Shown in pieces: positions 35,393 to 46,478 of a DNA stretch of 64,000 nt. The stretch is from assembly GCF_000633635.1 (NCBI RefSeq), contig NZ_AYPQ01000009.1:89413-153412 (forward strand), written 5' to 3'. Made by a program: the position numbers and the translations under genes. The DNA is from Enterococcus crotali. Its GTDB lineage: Bacteria > Bacillota > Bacilli > Lactobacillales > Enterococcaceae. The notes beneath the pieces are model-generated. The model had not been told where the DNA came from and did no database searches. It saw nothing but the letters and a program-made list of their open reading frames with translations. How positions within the stretch are numbered: position 1 is the first letter of the stretch; the number at the start of each line of letters is the position of its first letter.

Positions 35393-35410
35393 GAGGTTTT
35401 GATGTAAGAA

Positions 35411-35462
35411 AAGTGAGTGGATAAAACAAACGAGAAATTGTTTGTTTTATCCACTCACTTTT
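35411..35462 (+). terminator. Terminator of the GH1 gene
   Basis: A perfect 21-bp stem (AAGTGAGTGGATAAAACAAAC and complement) with an 8-base loop lies 18 bases after the restored GH1 stop. Confidence 0.85.
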
Positions 35463-35750
35463 AGCCAGTTACGTATTTTGATTATCCATTTAAATGCGAG
35501 AAATAGACTTACAAGAATAAAACCAACTTCACTGATTCTTATCTTCATCTACTTTACATATAAATAACTATTGGCACCTCAAGTATCTGGCAGGAACCTC
35601 ATACTTGAACTTCTTTTTCTTTTTTACCAAAAATCCATTTATCTATAGTATAAATAAGCTATAACAAAAATAAGAAAACTGAAAATAAACTGTATGAATA
35701 GCCTACCTTAAATCGGTTGCTCACACAGTTTTTTCCTTATTCTCTATTTC
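35463..35750. other. Gene-poor gap between GH1 and the surface locus
   Basis: No convincing gene was found. On the minus strand a broken frame carries LPDT (35582-35593), a hydrophobic stretch and a Lys/Arg tail at 35466-35535, resembling a decayed sortase signal but interrupted by two stops. Confidence 0.4.
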
Positions 35751-36467
35751 TTATGGTACTAACATGTATCCCTTTGAACGAACTGTTTTGATATATTCTG
35801 GTTTAGCCGAATTGACTTCTAGTTTTTTCCTCAGATGGAAAATTAGATTGCTGACACGATATTGTTTGTTTCCTGATTCTGTATCGCCAAATTCTTCGTT
35901 CCAAATATTTTCATATATTTCTTCATATGTAATGGCTTTACCTGAATGCTCTGCTAAATAAGAAATTATTTCAAATTCTAGTTTGGTCAATGCTACTTCG
36001 ACTTTTCCTTTCAATATAACACTTAAATTCGTTGCAATCAATTGGATCGGTACTTTCGCGTTTTTTGTTGGTTCTAAGCTATTTCCATGGCCGCTTGAAA
36101 TGTTTTCCCCTTTTACTCGTTTCAACAGATTCGTAAATTGTAAAAGTGATACTTCTTGTTCCTCTTCTTCATCCAACACCCCATCCGCTCCTAGCTGTAG
36201 ATAGACTAGTTTATTGGTTTTCGTTTGATTCTTTGAAACGACCCAAATCAAGGCTTTACAGTTTCGTCTCAGCTCCAAAATCAACTCACAGGTATGCTTT
36301 AATCCTAAAATAGAAGACTCTTCTATAATCAATGCATCCATTTCGTCAGCAGTATTCAGTACTTCTTCTCTTGTCAAATGATGCATGTGATACGTCGGCT
36401 GAGTTAGTTGGTTCATATATGTATCATCGCTCTGTTCACTTGCTTGTACGATCCCTATGTTGTACAT
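35751..36467 (-). CDS. OmpR-type winged-helix regulator with degenerate receiver (orphan)
   Basis: The 238-residue protein has an N-terminal receiver-like half and a C-terminal OmpR/PhoB winged helix (VALTKLEFEIISYLAEHSGKA; YRVSNLIFHLRKKL; IKTVRSKGYML). The position of the phosphoacceptor Asp reads DALIIEESS, with no Asp at the strand end, so control by phosphorylation is doubtful. No histidine kinase gene is nearby. It lies just beyond the DUF916 gene at the 3' end of the WxL locus and probably regulates it. The ATG at 36467 follows AAAGGGTG. Confidence 0.85.
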   Translation of the reverse strand: MYNIGIVQASEQSDDTYMNQLTQPTYHMHHLTREEVLNTADEMDALIIEESSILGLKHTCELILELRRNCKALIWVVSKNQTKTNKLVYLQLGADGVLDEEEEQEVSLLQFTNLLKRVKGENISSGHGNSLEPTKNAKVPIQLIATNLSVILKGKVEVALTKLEFEIISYLAEHSGKAITYEEIYENIWNEEFGDTESGNKQYRVSNLIFHLRKKLEVNSAKPEYIKTVRSKGYMLVP

Positions 36468-36572
36468 ATTTTGTCACCCTTTCTGTTAAATAAAACAGAA
36501 GTCTTGTATCCGCTGGAATTCACAACTGATCACTTCCAGCAGATCACTAACTTCTTTGATTCTATTTTTTCC

Positions 36573-37679
36573 CTAATCTAACGGTCTTTTTCTTTTCTCC
36601 CCATTACTTTTGCTTTTACGTTTTCTTTTTTTATTGGCTTTACGTTTTCTTTCTGCTTCTTTTTTACGTTTTTGATACACCATCCAACTGATCAAACCGA
36701 TAATAATTACAACTAAAATGACGCCTCCAATGATTATGTACATTAAATAATCGTTTGGTTCTTCTACTAAGTCAACCGCTTCATCATTGAATTTTTTCGC
36801 TTCATCGGCTGTAATCTCAAAGGCTTTTTCAAATGGCCATGTCTTGCCATCTGCTTCAACAGTCATTTTCATGACATATTTTCCAGGTTTAAACGCTTTA
36901 TTAGCCATTTTGATTCCATAGCCAAAGTTTGAGTTTGGTGCCATGTTTAGGTTCTCTTGGTTGGTTGTAAAAATTGGTGTATTTAAATCATTTTCAGTGA
37001 AGACTTGTGCTTTAACAGTCATTTGTCCTAAAATTCTTGGCATTGGATTTTGTAACGTTGCCACAACTACATTACGATAATTCCGTTGTCCTGCTGCTAC
37101 ATCTAATAAGTTTAAATTTGACTCGACCTCTTCATCATTTTCAGACAAACGAACACCGACTACATAAGCAAATTTATTTTCAATTTGCATTCCTGTCTCA
37201 GCTTTCTCTTCTGTCCCTGTTTCTTTTTGAGTAAAGTAAAGTCCACCTAAGATGATCCCATTAAATGATTCTTTTGGTATTTCGACTGGAATCGTCACGA
37301 TTTTCTTTTCCTTTGGTGCTAAAACGACTTCTGGATCTGCCTTGGCAATACTGGCAAATGGTGTTTCTAACGATTTATCTAGTTTAGGTTTGACCTCGCC
37401 ATAATCGATTACCCCATTATCGTTTGTAATTGCTGTATTGGCTTGGATTTGAACCGTTACTTCTTCGTCTTTATTATTTTTGATTTCAACTTTTAATTCT
37501 TCTTTCGTACCTGGTGACACTCTTAAATCAAAATATGTTTTATTTTTGTCAAGTTGGTTCTCTGGTAACTGGGCCTCAACTGAAAAATTCATTTCTTCAG
37601 CTGATACCGCTTCTGTTCCCAGGACGTACATAACCATGATACTCATGATCACGATCATCGATTTAATATATTTGTTCAT
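36573..37679 (-). CDS. DUF916/DUF3324 domain surface protein of the WxL locus
   Basis: The 368-residue protein has a signal peptide (about 1-28, ending ...SAEEM), a DUF916 domain (FDLRVSPGTKEELKVEI, about 45-60), a DUF3324 domain (about 160-300), one C-terminal membrane helix (YLMYIIIGGVILVVIIIG, about 320) and a long Lys/Arg cytoplasmic tail. DUF916 proteins occur in nearly every WxL locus. They are held in the membrane and are thought to bind peptidoglycan and WxL proteins, anchoring the complex. The start at 37679 follows AGAGGAACTGA; an in-frame start at 37739 is less likely. Confidence 0.92.
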   Translation of the reverse strand: MNKYIKSMIVIMSIMVMYVLGTEAVSAEEMNFSVEAQLPENQLDKNKTYFDLRVSPGTKEELKVEIKNNKDEEVTVQIQANTAITNDNGVIDYGEVKPKLDKSLETPFASIAKADPEVVLAPKEKKIVTIPVEIPKESFNGIILGGLYFTQKETGTEEKAETGMQIENKFAYVVGVRLSENDEEVESNLNLLDVAAGQRNYRNVVVATLQNPMPRILGQMTVKAQVFTENDLNTPIFTTNQENLNMAPNSNFGYGIKMANKAFKPGKYVMKMTVEADGKTWPFEKAFEITADEAKKFNDEAVDLVEEPNDYLMYIIIGGVILVVIIIGLISWMVYQKRKKEAERKRKANKKRKRKSKSNGEKRKRPLD

Positions 37680-37806
37680 CTTCAGTTCCTCTTTTCTTTG
37701 GCTCATCTTTATTCGTTTACCCACAAACAACTGAAACAAAGAGCTATCCTTAAGGAACTGATGATGATTATTCCTATTACTAGTGACTCGTACTTTTCAG
37801 TTTTTC

Positions 37807-38544
37807 TTATTCTGTAAATGGTGTATCGGTTAAAGTCCAGGTTAAACTTGTTTGATAAAAACCAGCGACTTTTTTAGAATCACCAGGTATTTTTAATTGG
37901 ATACCCGTTTTTGCTTCTTCTAAATCTTTGCCAAAACGGTCGACCCAGGTTCCCATCCCTTGATCTGCTGCTGCATACATGACCATCTCTGAGTTGCCAT
38001 CTGCTGTTAAAGTAAAATTAGCATTGGCTGAAGGTGATGTCGTGTCTTTTCCTGATTTGCTGGCTAAAACTGGTGAAGTAAAGACCAATTCTGTCCCTGC
38101 TAAGCTATGTGCACCGTTTTTAAATGCGCCATCCTGCTTAACCAGTAACGTCCAACCGGAATTAGTGCCTCGGTGATCCGTCACCTGAACATAGTTCGGT
38201 ACCTCGATTTCTGCTTCTTTGCTATCGATCACACGATCAGGTTTCACTTGATACACGGCGTCATTCCCATTGGCAGTTTGCGTGCCAAACTTCAAGTTAG
38301 AAATGTAATTCAAGCTTAAAGGTCCTTTAGTACTTGGTTGATGTGGATTGGTCCCATCGGTATTTGGACCAGGTTTTACTATCTCATTGGGATCTGTCGG
38401 GTTGACAGGCTGTTCGCCATCTCCCGAGTATTTTTCGATTGTGACATAGGCATTAGAACCTGTACTGATTTCCTCTTGTGCGGATGCTTTCACCGGCATT
38501 GTCAACAAGATCAATAACACACCAAGTATTAGTTGTTTTTTCAT
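37807..38544 (-). CDS. WxL domain surface protein 1
   Basis: The 245-residue protein has a signal peptide (KKQLILGVLLILLTMPVKASAQ), a Pro/Asn-rich linker (about 45-80) and a C-terminal WxL domain with both motifs: GWTLLVKQDGAF (about 145) and SLTWTLTDTP at the end. WxL domains bind the cell wall non-covalently. It is the last WxL gene before the DUF916 gene. The start at 38544 follows AGGGAGTAACG; a longer frame to 38580 has no site. Confidence 0.92.
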   Translation of the reverse strand: MKKQLILGVLLILLTMPVKASAQEEISTGSNAYVTIEKYSGDGEQPVNPTDPNEIVKPGPNTDGTNPHQPSTKGPLSLNYISNLKFGTQTANGNDAVYQVKPDRVIDSKEAEIEVPNYVQVTDHRGTNSGWTLLVKQDGAFKNGAHSLAGTELVFTSPVLASKSGKDTTSPSANANFTLTADGNSEMVMYAAADQGMGTWVDRFGKDLEEAKTGIQLKIPGDSKKVAGFYQTSLTWTLTDTPFTE

Positions 38545-38590
38545 CTCGTTACTCCCTTGGATAAACATTTTTAATTTCATACTAGAGTAG

Positions 38591-38630
38591 ATTTAAAGTA
38601 TGAATCGTTCAAGTTATCCATACTTTAAAT
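38591..38630 (-). terminator. Stem-loop between WxL genes 1 and 2
   Basis: ATTTAAAGTATG and its complement form a perfect 12-bp stem with a 16-base loop in the 105-base gap. There is no long U-tract, so attenuation or mRNA processing is as likely as termination. Confidence 0.5.
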
Positions 38631-38649
38631 TGTCTAGCATATTGTTGAT

Positions 38650-39441
38650 CTATCTAGTTGGGGAATCAGATAATGTCCACTCAACTTTTGCTGTGTACGT
38701 ACCATCTGTTTTCTGGATATTACCAGGAATCGTTAATTTCACGCTGTTAGCAGCATCTCCTAGAGTTGCTTTTTCAGGAGCATGAAGTGTTCCGTATAAG
38801 ATATTCCAAGTTCCTATTCCTTTGCCTGCTGGAGCAGTCGCGATATTCGCTGAGTCATTTGTTCCTAAGACGATTGAACCTGTATTTACTGTTGGTGCTG
38901 AATCATTATCAGCTGATAATGGTTGTGTCCAGCCATTAGTTAGAGTGATTACACTCCCATTTAATGTTGTCTCACCATTTGTAAATTGTTCTGCAATTTT
39001 GGCAGTAAGTTTCCAACCAGCTAAATTTCCACGGTTGTCAGTTACTTGAACAAAGTTTGGACGTGCGCTTATGCCGCCGTCAACGAAGTTTGGTGTTGGT
39101 AATTTGGCTAAGTAGCTTTCAGTATTACCAGATTTTTTGATTGTCCCAAAGTCAAAAGCTGTTAATAAGCTTAAACGTAAAGAAGAATTTTGGCCTGGAT
39201 CCACCACGCCGCCTTCGCCACCTTCACCGCCGTCTGGAGGTGTGATTTCACCACCAGTTCCTCCATCTTCACCGCCACCAGGTCCAGTGATGACTCCATC
39301 TGTCCCATCGTCTGCTTCTAAGATAACTGTTGCATCACTTTTAGCTTTGACTGGATAAACTGTTTCATCAGCCTGTACGGATTGAGCACCTAAAAGACTT
39401 GCTGCGATTAATGTTGCTGTTAATAATGTTACTTTTTTCAT
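38650..39441 (-). CDS. WxL domain surface protein 2
   Basis: The 263-residue protein has a signal peptide ending near QSVQADE, a Gly/Asp/Glu-rich low-complexity linker (about 55-85, many GG, DGG and EGG units), then the WxL domain with GWKLTAKIAEQF (about 138) and VEWTLSDSP at the C-terminus. The linker probably acts as an extended acidic spacer. GGAGGGGAAATAC precedes the ATG at 39441. Confidence 0.92.
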   Translation of the reverse strand: MKKVTLLTATLIAASLLGAQSVQADETVYPVKAKSDATVILEADDGTDGVITGPGGGEDGGTGGEITPPDGGEGGEGGVVDPGQNSSLRLSLLTAFDFGTIKKSGNTESYLAKLPTPNFVDGGISARPNFVQVTDNRGNLAGWKLTAKIAEQFTNGETTLNGSVITLTNGWTQPLSADNDSAPTVNTGSIVLGTNDSANIATAPAGKGIGTWNILYGTLHAPEKATLGDAANSVKLTIPGNIQKTDGTYTAKVEWTLSDSPTR

Positions 39442-39537
39442 GTATTTCCCCTCCGAATAACTTCCGATATCTAGCTTTATTGATTCCATAATTAGTAGAG
39501 TAGGAGTATTCCTCCTACTCAGGTCGTTGTTTCTTAT

Positions 39538-40416
39538 TTATTTTGGTCCATCTGTTAACGTCCATTTTAGGTTTGCTTTATAAGCAATATTCGCTTTCGC
39601 TTCAGCTGTAGCAGGGATCGTTAATTTCACACCTGTATCTTCTACTAATGTTTCATAATTAGTACCAGCTAATGTTTCTTCTTGACCAAATTTCACTGAC
39701 CAAGATCCAATTCCTGCATTAGGTGCAGCATTTAAAATTGGTTTTGCTGCATCTGTAGTTAATTCTTGTTCAGAAGCAAATGTTGTTGGTGCGTAAGCAC
39801 TTGGCACAGTAATTCCAGCAGGTCCTTTAATCGTAGGTTCCGTTAATGTAATTGTCGCACCTTTTAAAGTAACTTCTTTGTCATCAGCATCTTTGCCTTT
39901 AAATGCGCCTGCTTCGACTTCTAAATTCCAGCCACTTAATTTACCACGGTTGTCCACTACTTGAACGAAGTTAGGAATATTTTCATAAACAGTTGATTCT
40001 TTTGGCGTAATCACTTCACCAGTTTTGTCGATTTTATCTAGTGTTAATTGCGTACCTTTAGCCCATAAAGTCATCCCATTGGCATTTAATTTAATTGGCT
40101 TAAATTTCGTAAAGTCCGTATCGGCAGCAGTCCGTTCATTGAAACGGAAATTAGACACATATGCGATATTGAAACTTGGATTTCCGTCACCAATCGAACC
40201 GTCACTACCATCTAAATCAATGGCAGCCTCATCATCTTTATTACCGACAGGAGGTATCACTACTGGTGGTAATTCTGGATCTGTATTTGCTTCAAATTGA
40301 ACGGTTGCTTCACTATTTGCCTCTGGTTGTTCTACTGTTGCTAGAGCTGTTTGACTTCCTAAAGCTAATGTACTAAACAGTACAACACCTAAACCGGCTA
40401 ACGTCATTTTTTTCAT
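39538..40416 (-). CDS. WxL domain surface protein 3
   Basis: The 292-residue protein has a signal peptide (MKKMTLAGLGVVLFSTLALG...), a short acidic linker with ELPPVVIPPVGN (about 48-59), and a WxL domain with GWNLEVEAGAF (about 162) and LKWTLTDGPK at the end. It follows the WxL gene 4 by 70 bases and has the same layout, so this set arose by duplication and divergence. Confidence 0.92.
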   Translation of the reverse strand: MKKMTLAGLGVVLFSTLALGSQTALATVEQPEANSEATVQFEANTDPELPPVVIPPVGNKDDEAAIDLDGSDGSIGDGNPSFNIAYVSNFRFNERTAADTDFTKFKPIKLNANGMTLWAKGTQLTLDKIDKTGEVITPKESTVYENIPNFVQVVDNRGKLSGWNLEVEAGAFKGKDADDKEVTLKGATITLTEPTIKGPAGITVPSAYAPTTFASEQELTTDAAKPILNAAPNAGIGSWSVKFGQEETLAGTNYETLVEDTGVKLTIPATAEAKANIAYKANLKWTLTDGPK

Positions 40417-40486
40417 TAGTTAATTCTCTCCTCTGTACACATCTTTTTGATTGAACTTGTATTCATAATCTAGCTGACATTTATTC

Positions 40487-41344
40487 TTAAGGTGCAGTTG
40501 TCAATACCCACTCAAGGCTTGAACGGTAGCTCTTTTCTGCTTTTGGTTTCGCTGTTACAGGTACTGTTAATTTAACACCTGAAGTTGCTTTACCTGTTGT
40601 TGTATTACCGGCAACTGTAATTCCTTTAAGGCTCGTTTTGTCTGTATCTGCTCCCCATGTTAATGACCAAGTTCCTTGTCCTTTTTGAGAAGCTGCTTCG
40701 AAGACTTTGTTCGCACCACCATCCAAGATATCTTTACTTGGTGAAAGTGTTGAAATTGGTGCTAAGTCAGCACTTTCTGCAAGACCAACGATTTGTGGGT
40801 CTTCTAAAGTAATTGCGGCGCCAGCTAACTCATTGGCTTGGATTTCTTTTCCAGAAGCATCTAATTCATAGAATGGTGTTCCTGTAACATTTACAGTCCA
40901 ACCAGCATTTTTCCCTGTGTTATCTGTTACTTGTAGGAAGTTTGCTAGACCAACTGTTTTTTCGCCTGTCGGTACTAAATCACCATTTTCTTCTTTTGCC
41001 CAGTTTAAGGTTGTTGGTTGAGCGTAAGCTGACATTGTGCTACCAGCGATTTTGATTTCACCAAATTTAAAATTTGATACCCAGTTGATGTTAAATGATT
41101 TTGTTCCGTTACCACCGCCGCCTTCGCCGCCTGGATCAACGATTCCGGGTTCTTTATCTGGATCTGTGGGATCTGTTACTTCAGGTTTTTCTGGGTCAAC
41201 TGTCCCAGTGTCTTCGGTAAATTTAACATCTGCTTTAGTATTAGCTTCTGGATCAGCAGCTAATACAGTTGGTGATCCCAAAGATAGTGCACATAGACTG
41301 ATTAGACCAAGACTTAATAATTTCGTTGTTTTATTTGTTTTCAT
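40487..41344 (-). CDS. WxL domain surface protein 4
   Basis: The 285-residue protein has a signal peptide (LLSLGLISLCALSLGSPTVLAA), a linker with several DP and GEGGG units (about 45-80), and a WxL domain with GWTVNVTGTPF (about 148) and LEWVLTTAP at the C-terminus, where both motifs deviate slightly (W-T-V and W-V-L). It sits 47 bases after the small LPXTG gene. Confidence 0.92.
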   Translation of the reverse strand: MKTNKTTKLLSLGLISLCALSLGSPTVLAADPEANTKADVKFTEDTGTVDPEKPEVTDPTDPDKEPGIVDPGGEGGGGNGTKSFNINWVSNFKFGEIKIAGSTMSAYAQPTTLNWAKEENGDLVPTGEKTVGLANFLQVTDNTGKNAGWTVNVTGTPFYELDASGKEIQANELAGAAITLEDPQIVGLAESADLAPISTLSPSKDILDGGANKVFEAASQKGQGTWSLTWGADTDKTSLKGITVAGNTTTGKATSGVKLTVPVTAKPKAEKSYRSSLEWVLTTAP

Positions 41345-41391
41345 ATTTTTTTACTCTCCCTAAATTATATATATAAGCGTTTTTTACGCAC

Positions 41392-41724
41392 TTATTTCGT
41401 TTTTTTGCGGATTCGGAGAATGATCATCACAAGGATCATCATCACACCGATCCAACTCATCATGCTTCCAACTAATTCACCCGTTTGCGGTAAAACTTTG
41501 CTACTTGTTGCTTCTTTAGCAATTGGTTTTTCCACTAAAATTGGTGTATTCGTATCTGGTAATTCTTCTGGCGCGCTGGAACTAGCTTCATAATCATTTT
41601 CAAAACTAATTCCAGCATTGCTCTTCATGTCTGCTTCTTCTGCTAAGACCATTCGTTGATTCGATAAACCAACAATTAGAACTAGGAGAATGGCAATCAA
41701 GTAACTCATTTTAAATTTTTTCAT
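41392..41724 (-). CDS. Small LPXTG-anchored protein of the WxL locus
   Basis: The 110-residue protein has a signal peptide, a short acidic exposed region (about 30-75) and a sortase signal LPQTG (about 80-84), followed by a hydrophobic helix and a Lys/Arg tail (RIRKKTK). It should be linked to peptidoglycan by sortase A. Small LPXTG proteins regularly accompany WxL and DUF916 genes and may form the covalent foot of the complex. It begins 14 bases after the large WxL gene. Confidence 0.88.
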   Translation of the reverse strand: MKKFKMSYLIAILLVLIVGLSNQRMVLAEEADMKSNAGISFENDYEASSSAPEELPDTNTPILVEKPIAKEATSSKVLPQTGELVGSMMSWIGVMMILVMIILRIRKKTK

Positions 41725-41738
41725 GTCATCCTCCTACT

Positions 41739-44700
41739 TTATGGTGCATTGGTTAAAAGAAACTCGACTTCTGTTGAATATGCTGCATCTTTATCAATTA
41801 CCCCTGGAGGTACTTGTAAAAAGAAACCTTTATCTGATGCCCAGCTTACACTATTGCTGGCTTCAGGATTATTTTTTGTATAAATCGTTTGGAAACCACT
41901 ATTTAAACTAACTGTGCTTGAGGCTTGTTTGGCTTTTAGCTCTGCACCTTTTAGTTGCTTAGCGTTAGCTCCACTCGTTTTGAATGGTTCACTCATTTTC
42001 GCTTGAATGACCCATGCTGATTTGATTTGGCGACTATCCAATACAGTGAAGCCCAATTTGGATCCGTTCGTTTAATTTCTTGACTGTAAGACTTGATCGT
42101 CTGAGTACCAAAGCTTAGTGATGCCAGTGGTGTAACGATTTGTAAATCAGGTCCACCACCAACAAACGTTAGATTGTAGCCAAGTTGTAAATACTGATTA
42201 CTTGTTGCGCTAGTCGGTTCTGCGACCAAGACACTACCTGCCGCTTTTTCGCCTACTGCTAGATTAAGTTTCGGATACGTCTTGAAGCCATTTGGTTGGA
42301 TACGTGCATAGTTAGACGTTGATCCACTTGGAATAGTAAAGTAATTCGTCATGCTATTATAATGCGCAGCATATAGCGCATTTGTAGCTGTTGATTCTGT
42401 TGCGATTTCAACTTCTTTCGCTGTTAACTGATTGAAATATAGTGGTGTAAAGCCATTTTTGGTCACGACGACAAACAATGTTTCGATATTAGATAAATCT
42501 TTCACTGGTTGCTCTGGACCTTGATCGGCCGTGTACAGGACATGTTGTCCTCCTTGTACATACAGTTTTAAAACATCCCCATAATTCACATCTAGTTTAC
42601 CGTTTGTCCCCAAATCATTTATTACTTGTGCAGGTGTTCGAGCACCTAAAGCTTGGAGTGCTGAACCAGAAGAGGTTCCATTCGTTACCTCTTTCGCTTT
42701 CGCTTGCCCGGTTGCCTGACTAGACATATCAATACGCGTAAACTGGAAGAAGTATGCACCTGTGGCTGACGCATTTACAAACGGCGTATTTGTATTTGCT
42801 TGTGGTAAATTACCGTAAGCGCTACGGATATATGGACGACCACTTTGATCTTCTTGTAAGGTAAATGCTAAACTTGATTGACCAAGATCAGTAATATTTG
42901 TTCCACTACCACCTAGAGCGATCGAATTGCCCCAAGTTACATTTACTGGAACGTTCACTTCCATCGATTGGCTTGAATTAGCCGCATTAGTCACCTTGAC
43001 CGTCATTGAGCTACTTGTCGTAATACGATTAGTTACAGGAGCTGTGACTAAACTCACATTATAATTAGAGATTGTACTACTCCCATTTTTGACTTCATTG
43101 ACCGTAGCTTTTAAAAGTGCATCTTTCCAATAACTCTCATCGGCTCCTAATGGAACAGTCTGAGGAACTGCTTTAGCTGAAAACTCTGAAATGATCGTGA
43201 TCGTAATCGTTTTTTCAGCTGTTACACTGCCTTTTACTGCTTGAATCGTTGCTTTATATTGATTACCAGGACTTGCACTCGTTGTTAAATCCGTTGTTTT
43301 AACGGATACTGTCACACCCGTAGACAAGCCTGTAGCATTATCCCAACCTACAGCTTTGGATTCTTTTAAAATCAACTTTTTGATATCCTCTGCTGATAAA
43401 CCTGTTAAATCACCTTTTGCTAGTGAAAAATCGTCTGCTACAATGCTTAGGCCTGTTGTTGGTGCTGTTCCATCAACAACATTGACTGGCACATTGATGA
43501 TTTTTGATTGAGTTGGTTCTTCTTTGTCGGTCATCTTCACTTGAATTGTTTGTATACCAAGTTTTGATGTATCGACTTGAGCCCCTACATATTCATAAAT
43601 CGCTGTGTGTCCAGGTAAGATCACAGGATCTTTGACCAATGCACTGGCAGCTTTTGTCCATGCTGAATTTCTTTGAACCGTTTGTGCGATGGGTGAAGCA
43701 CCAATACTGTACACATTGATTGCCATAGAATAATCATTTGAGGTTAAGGATTTCCATTTATCATTTGATTCATAAACTCCTAGCATACCTGTCGTATAAC
43801 TCTTGATCGTACCAGATTCATCGTTCAATACAGTCGGTAAGGTTGCTCTTGGAATTGTTAATCTGCCATTAGACTCCTTGTTTCCGTCTGCTACGAATGG
43901 AATTTTATGCTCTTGCTGATTCGGATACGTTACATAAAGGGTTCCAACTCCCCCTATACTAGGAATAGAAGCTAAAGTGTAGTCTGTGACAAAGTCACCG
44001 CCATTATAATCGGCATAAACATTCCAATCTTTCGGATTTGTGCTCAATCGCATATATGGTAACTCCGTCCCAGCAAAAACTTCATACCCTGCCCTTAGAG
44101 CTTGATTCGTTGCTACTGGGCGATAAGGTGCTCCCAACTGATAGGCACTATCCTCATAATTTAGAATGACGTGGTCTTTAGGATAATTGTATTGCTCGAT
44201 TCCTGGTTGTGAAAAATCATGCTTAAACCAGTTAGTTAAATTTAAACTAAATGGTGCATTAGGATAGTAGTGCGACTGAGTATTCCCATAATTTCCTGCT
44301 GCAAACATTGTATAATCCGACAAATAAGCACCAGACGAATCTTTAAGCTTGATCGCGAACTGTTTGCCTGCTGAAGGCTTCATATAAAATCCATTGTTAT
44401 CACCTAAAGCATAGAGTGCTACTTTATCATTGTAGTAATTGGTATCTACACTCTCCAACATCGCTAAGTTTCGTGTTGACGAAGCTGTATTATACATAGA
44501 TAAATTGATTGAAAAATTCAAATTTCTACTAAGCTTTAAATCATAAACATAAATCAGCTCATTCCTTGAATCAACTAAAATCTGTTTAAGTTCGTTGTCT
44601 TTTTTTAAATAGTATTGACTTTCAAAGTTTGTTTCCGCAACTCCGTAACCAATCCCCAAACTTCTAGCTCCTGAATCTGAGTTCGGTATACCGGTGGTAT

Positions 44701-46347
44701 CATATACGCTTTTTCCATTAACAAAAGGAATTGAGGCTACTTTAGCACCATTATGAACATAAGATACTCCGATGCTATCCTTCACAATAAACCCTTGTTG
44801 TAAGGTACCACCCGGCCCAGAAACGGTCAGCCCTCTTCTTGGAAAACTGATTTGAGACCCATTGATTGGATTTGTGATTATTGCATTCGTATTCAACGGA
44901 ATAGAAGTCCATCCATCTAATGAATTTCCGAATATATCATCAAAGGCACTTCTAGACATATTGTTAGTTGAACCACCTGATGTGCCAGCGAATATCTCAT
45001 CACTCAATAGTGTGTAGGCTCTTTTAGCGGTCTTAACTGAATTATCTGGTAATGTCATAGAGAAAGTAAGCTCGTATACTCCGACGGTCGATTCTCCAGT
45101 TAAACCACCTAAATCAGTAATCTCAATCGGTACGTCCGCTCCTGTTGTCAGGTCCCATGCATTGATTTTCAGTTTATCCTTTAAAATATTGTTTAATTGC
45201 GTAGGATCATTCCCACTGATTTCGGATTGTTTAATAATATTCATTCCACGAGTTGTACCGAAAGCTACCTTCTTTTCTACAATAGTATTAACTTCATTGG
45301 TAACGGTAATCGGAACTGGAATTACTGTAGAAATCTCTGGCTTCTTCTTATCAGCCATTTTTATGTAGCCCCAATTGAACCCTGTCTTGCTGGTATCAAA
45401 TGTGTTTTTCGGCTCTGTCGGTGTTCCCTCTTTATCTGCTACCCATTCATAAGTAGCATCTGTTGCCTCAAGAGATGAAATAGTTTGGTAGTTGGCAAAA
45501 ATTGAACTAGCATTTTTCCCCATATCTAAGGTCTCATTCTGAGCTACTGAAATGGAGGAAGGAGATTTTAGCTTTGCACCAAAAATAGTTACTGTTCTAG
45601 TTGTAGTAGCTGACTCTCCATTTAAATCCACCGTAAATGTTGCTGTGTAATCGCCAATTTTATCGTTTGTGATCTTGGTTTCAGATACAGAAGCACTTAG
45701 CTCTGAACCATTACTCATATCCCAAGCGCTTAGATTGGCTTTGGCTTGGATCAATGCGTGTAGCTCTTCATTTGTCTTATCCTTTATTTCATCTGGATAA
45801 AGAATAATCTGAGCATCTGCTTTGATCATTGCTTGATTCGTCAAGACTGCTGTCGTATTACTATCCGTTACGCTGACTGGAATCGGTACTTGAATACTTG
45901 AAGAACCATTTTTTTCAGTGATCTTAACATAGATTGTTTGAAATCCAACGGCAGCACTACTTGCTCGATACTTACGCCCGTACTGTCCACGTATTCCCAA
46001 TCAATACCAGATGAAGGAGTGGGAATAGTCAATCCTGTTATTAATTTAGCTACTTCTTTTTGTGACGTTCCAGCCGTAGGAAACTGACTATTTTGCGTAA
46101 TTGTCACAACTTTTGGTGTAGCTTGTAGCCCTTGTTCATTTGTAACCATAGGTAACTCTGGGTTTAAACTGCTAGAGATTTGAATTACCTTGTCTTCAGT
46201 AGCAGCTTTTTTATCTTGCGTTACTCCAGCTTCTGTTTCTGCTTTCAGAGCTGTGCTAGCTTGGCTTACCCAAATACCTAATCCTAGGATCGTAATACCA
46301 ATACCTAATAAATGCCACTTCTTTATTTTTGTTTGTTGTTGCTTCAT
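41739..46347 (-). pseudogene. Large WxL-type surface protein (~1536 residues), two frame breaks as given
   Basis: Restored, this is a very large secreted protein. It has an N-terminal signal/membrane segment (HLLGIGITILGLGIWVSQAST) and several Ig-like repeats sharing G-x-Q-T-I-x-V-K plus VPVxV (e.g. GFQTIYVKI, GIQTIQVKM, VNVPVNV). A beta-rich middle region is followed by a WxL-like end (SAWVIQAKMSEPF; VEFLLTNAP), in which the second motif lacks the Trp. Break 1 at 45970-45976 and break 2 at 42057-42059 are each cured by one added A on the coding strand. It probably is the functional ligand-binding member of the locus. The start at 46347 follows AAGGAGTG at a long spacing; 46440 is an alternative without a site. 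Confidence 0.78.
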
Positions 46348-46478
46348 TGGACTGCTTTCACTCCTTACATCACTGTTCTTTCCATCATCATTTAGAAGAC
46401 CGCCACCTCCTTTAAAGTTGCCTACATCTTTTTCCCTCATATTAATAAGAAGGAAACAAACCTACATTGATGCCCTCT

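Noticed and set aside
46348..46440. Longer N-terminus of the large WxL protein and a tiny upstream ORF (MMMERTVM)
   Set aside because: The 46440 start has no ribosome binding site and would put a charged, Gly-rich stretch before the signal peptide. The tiny ORF has poor spacing to its site and no other support.
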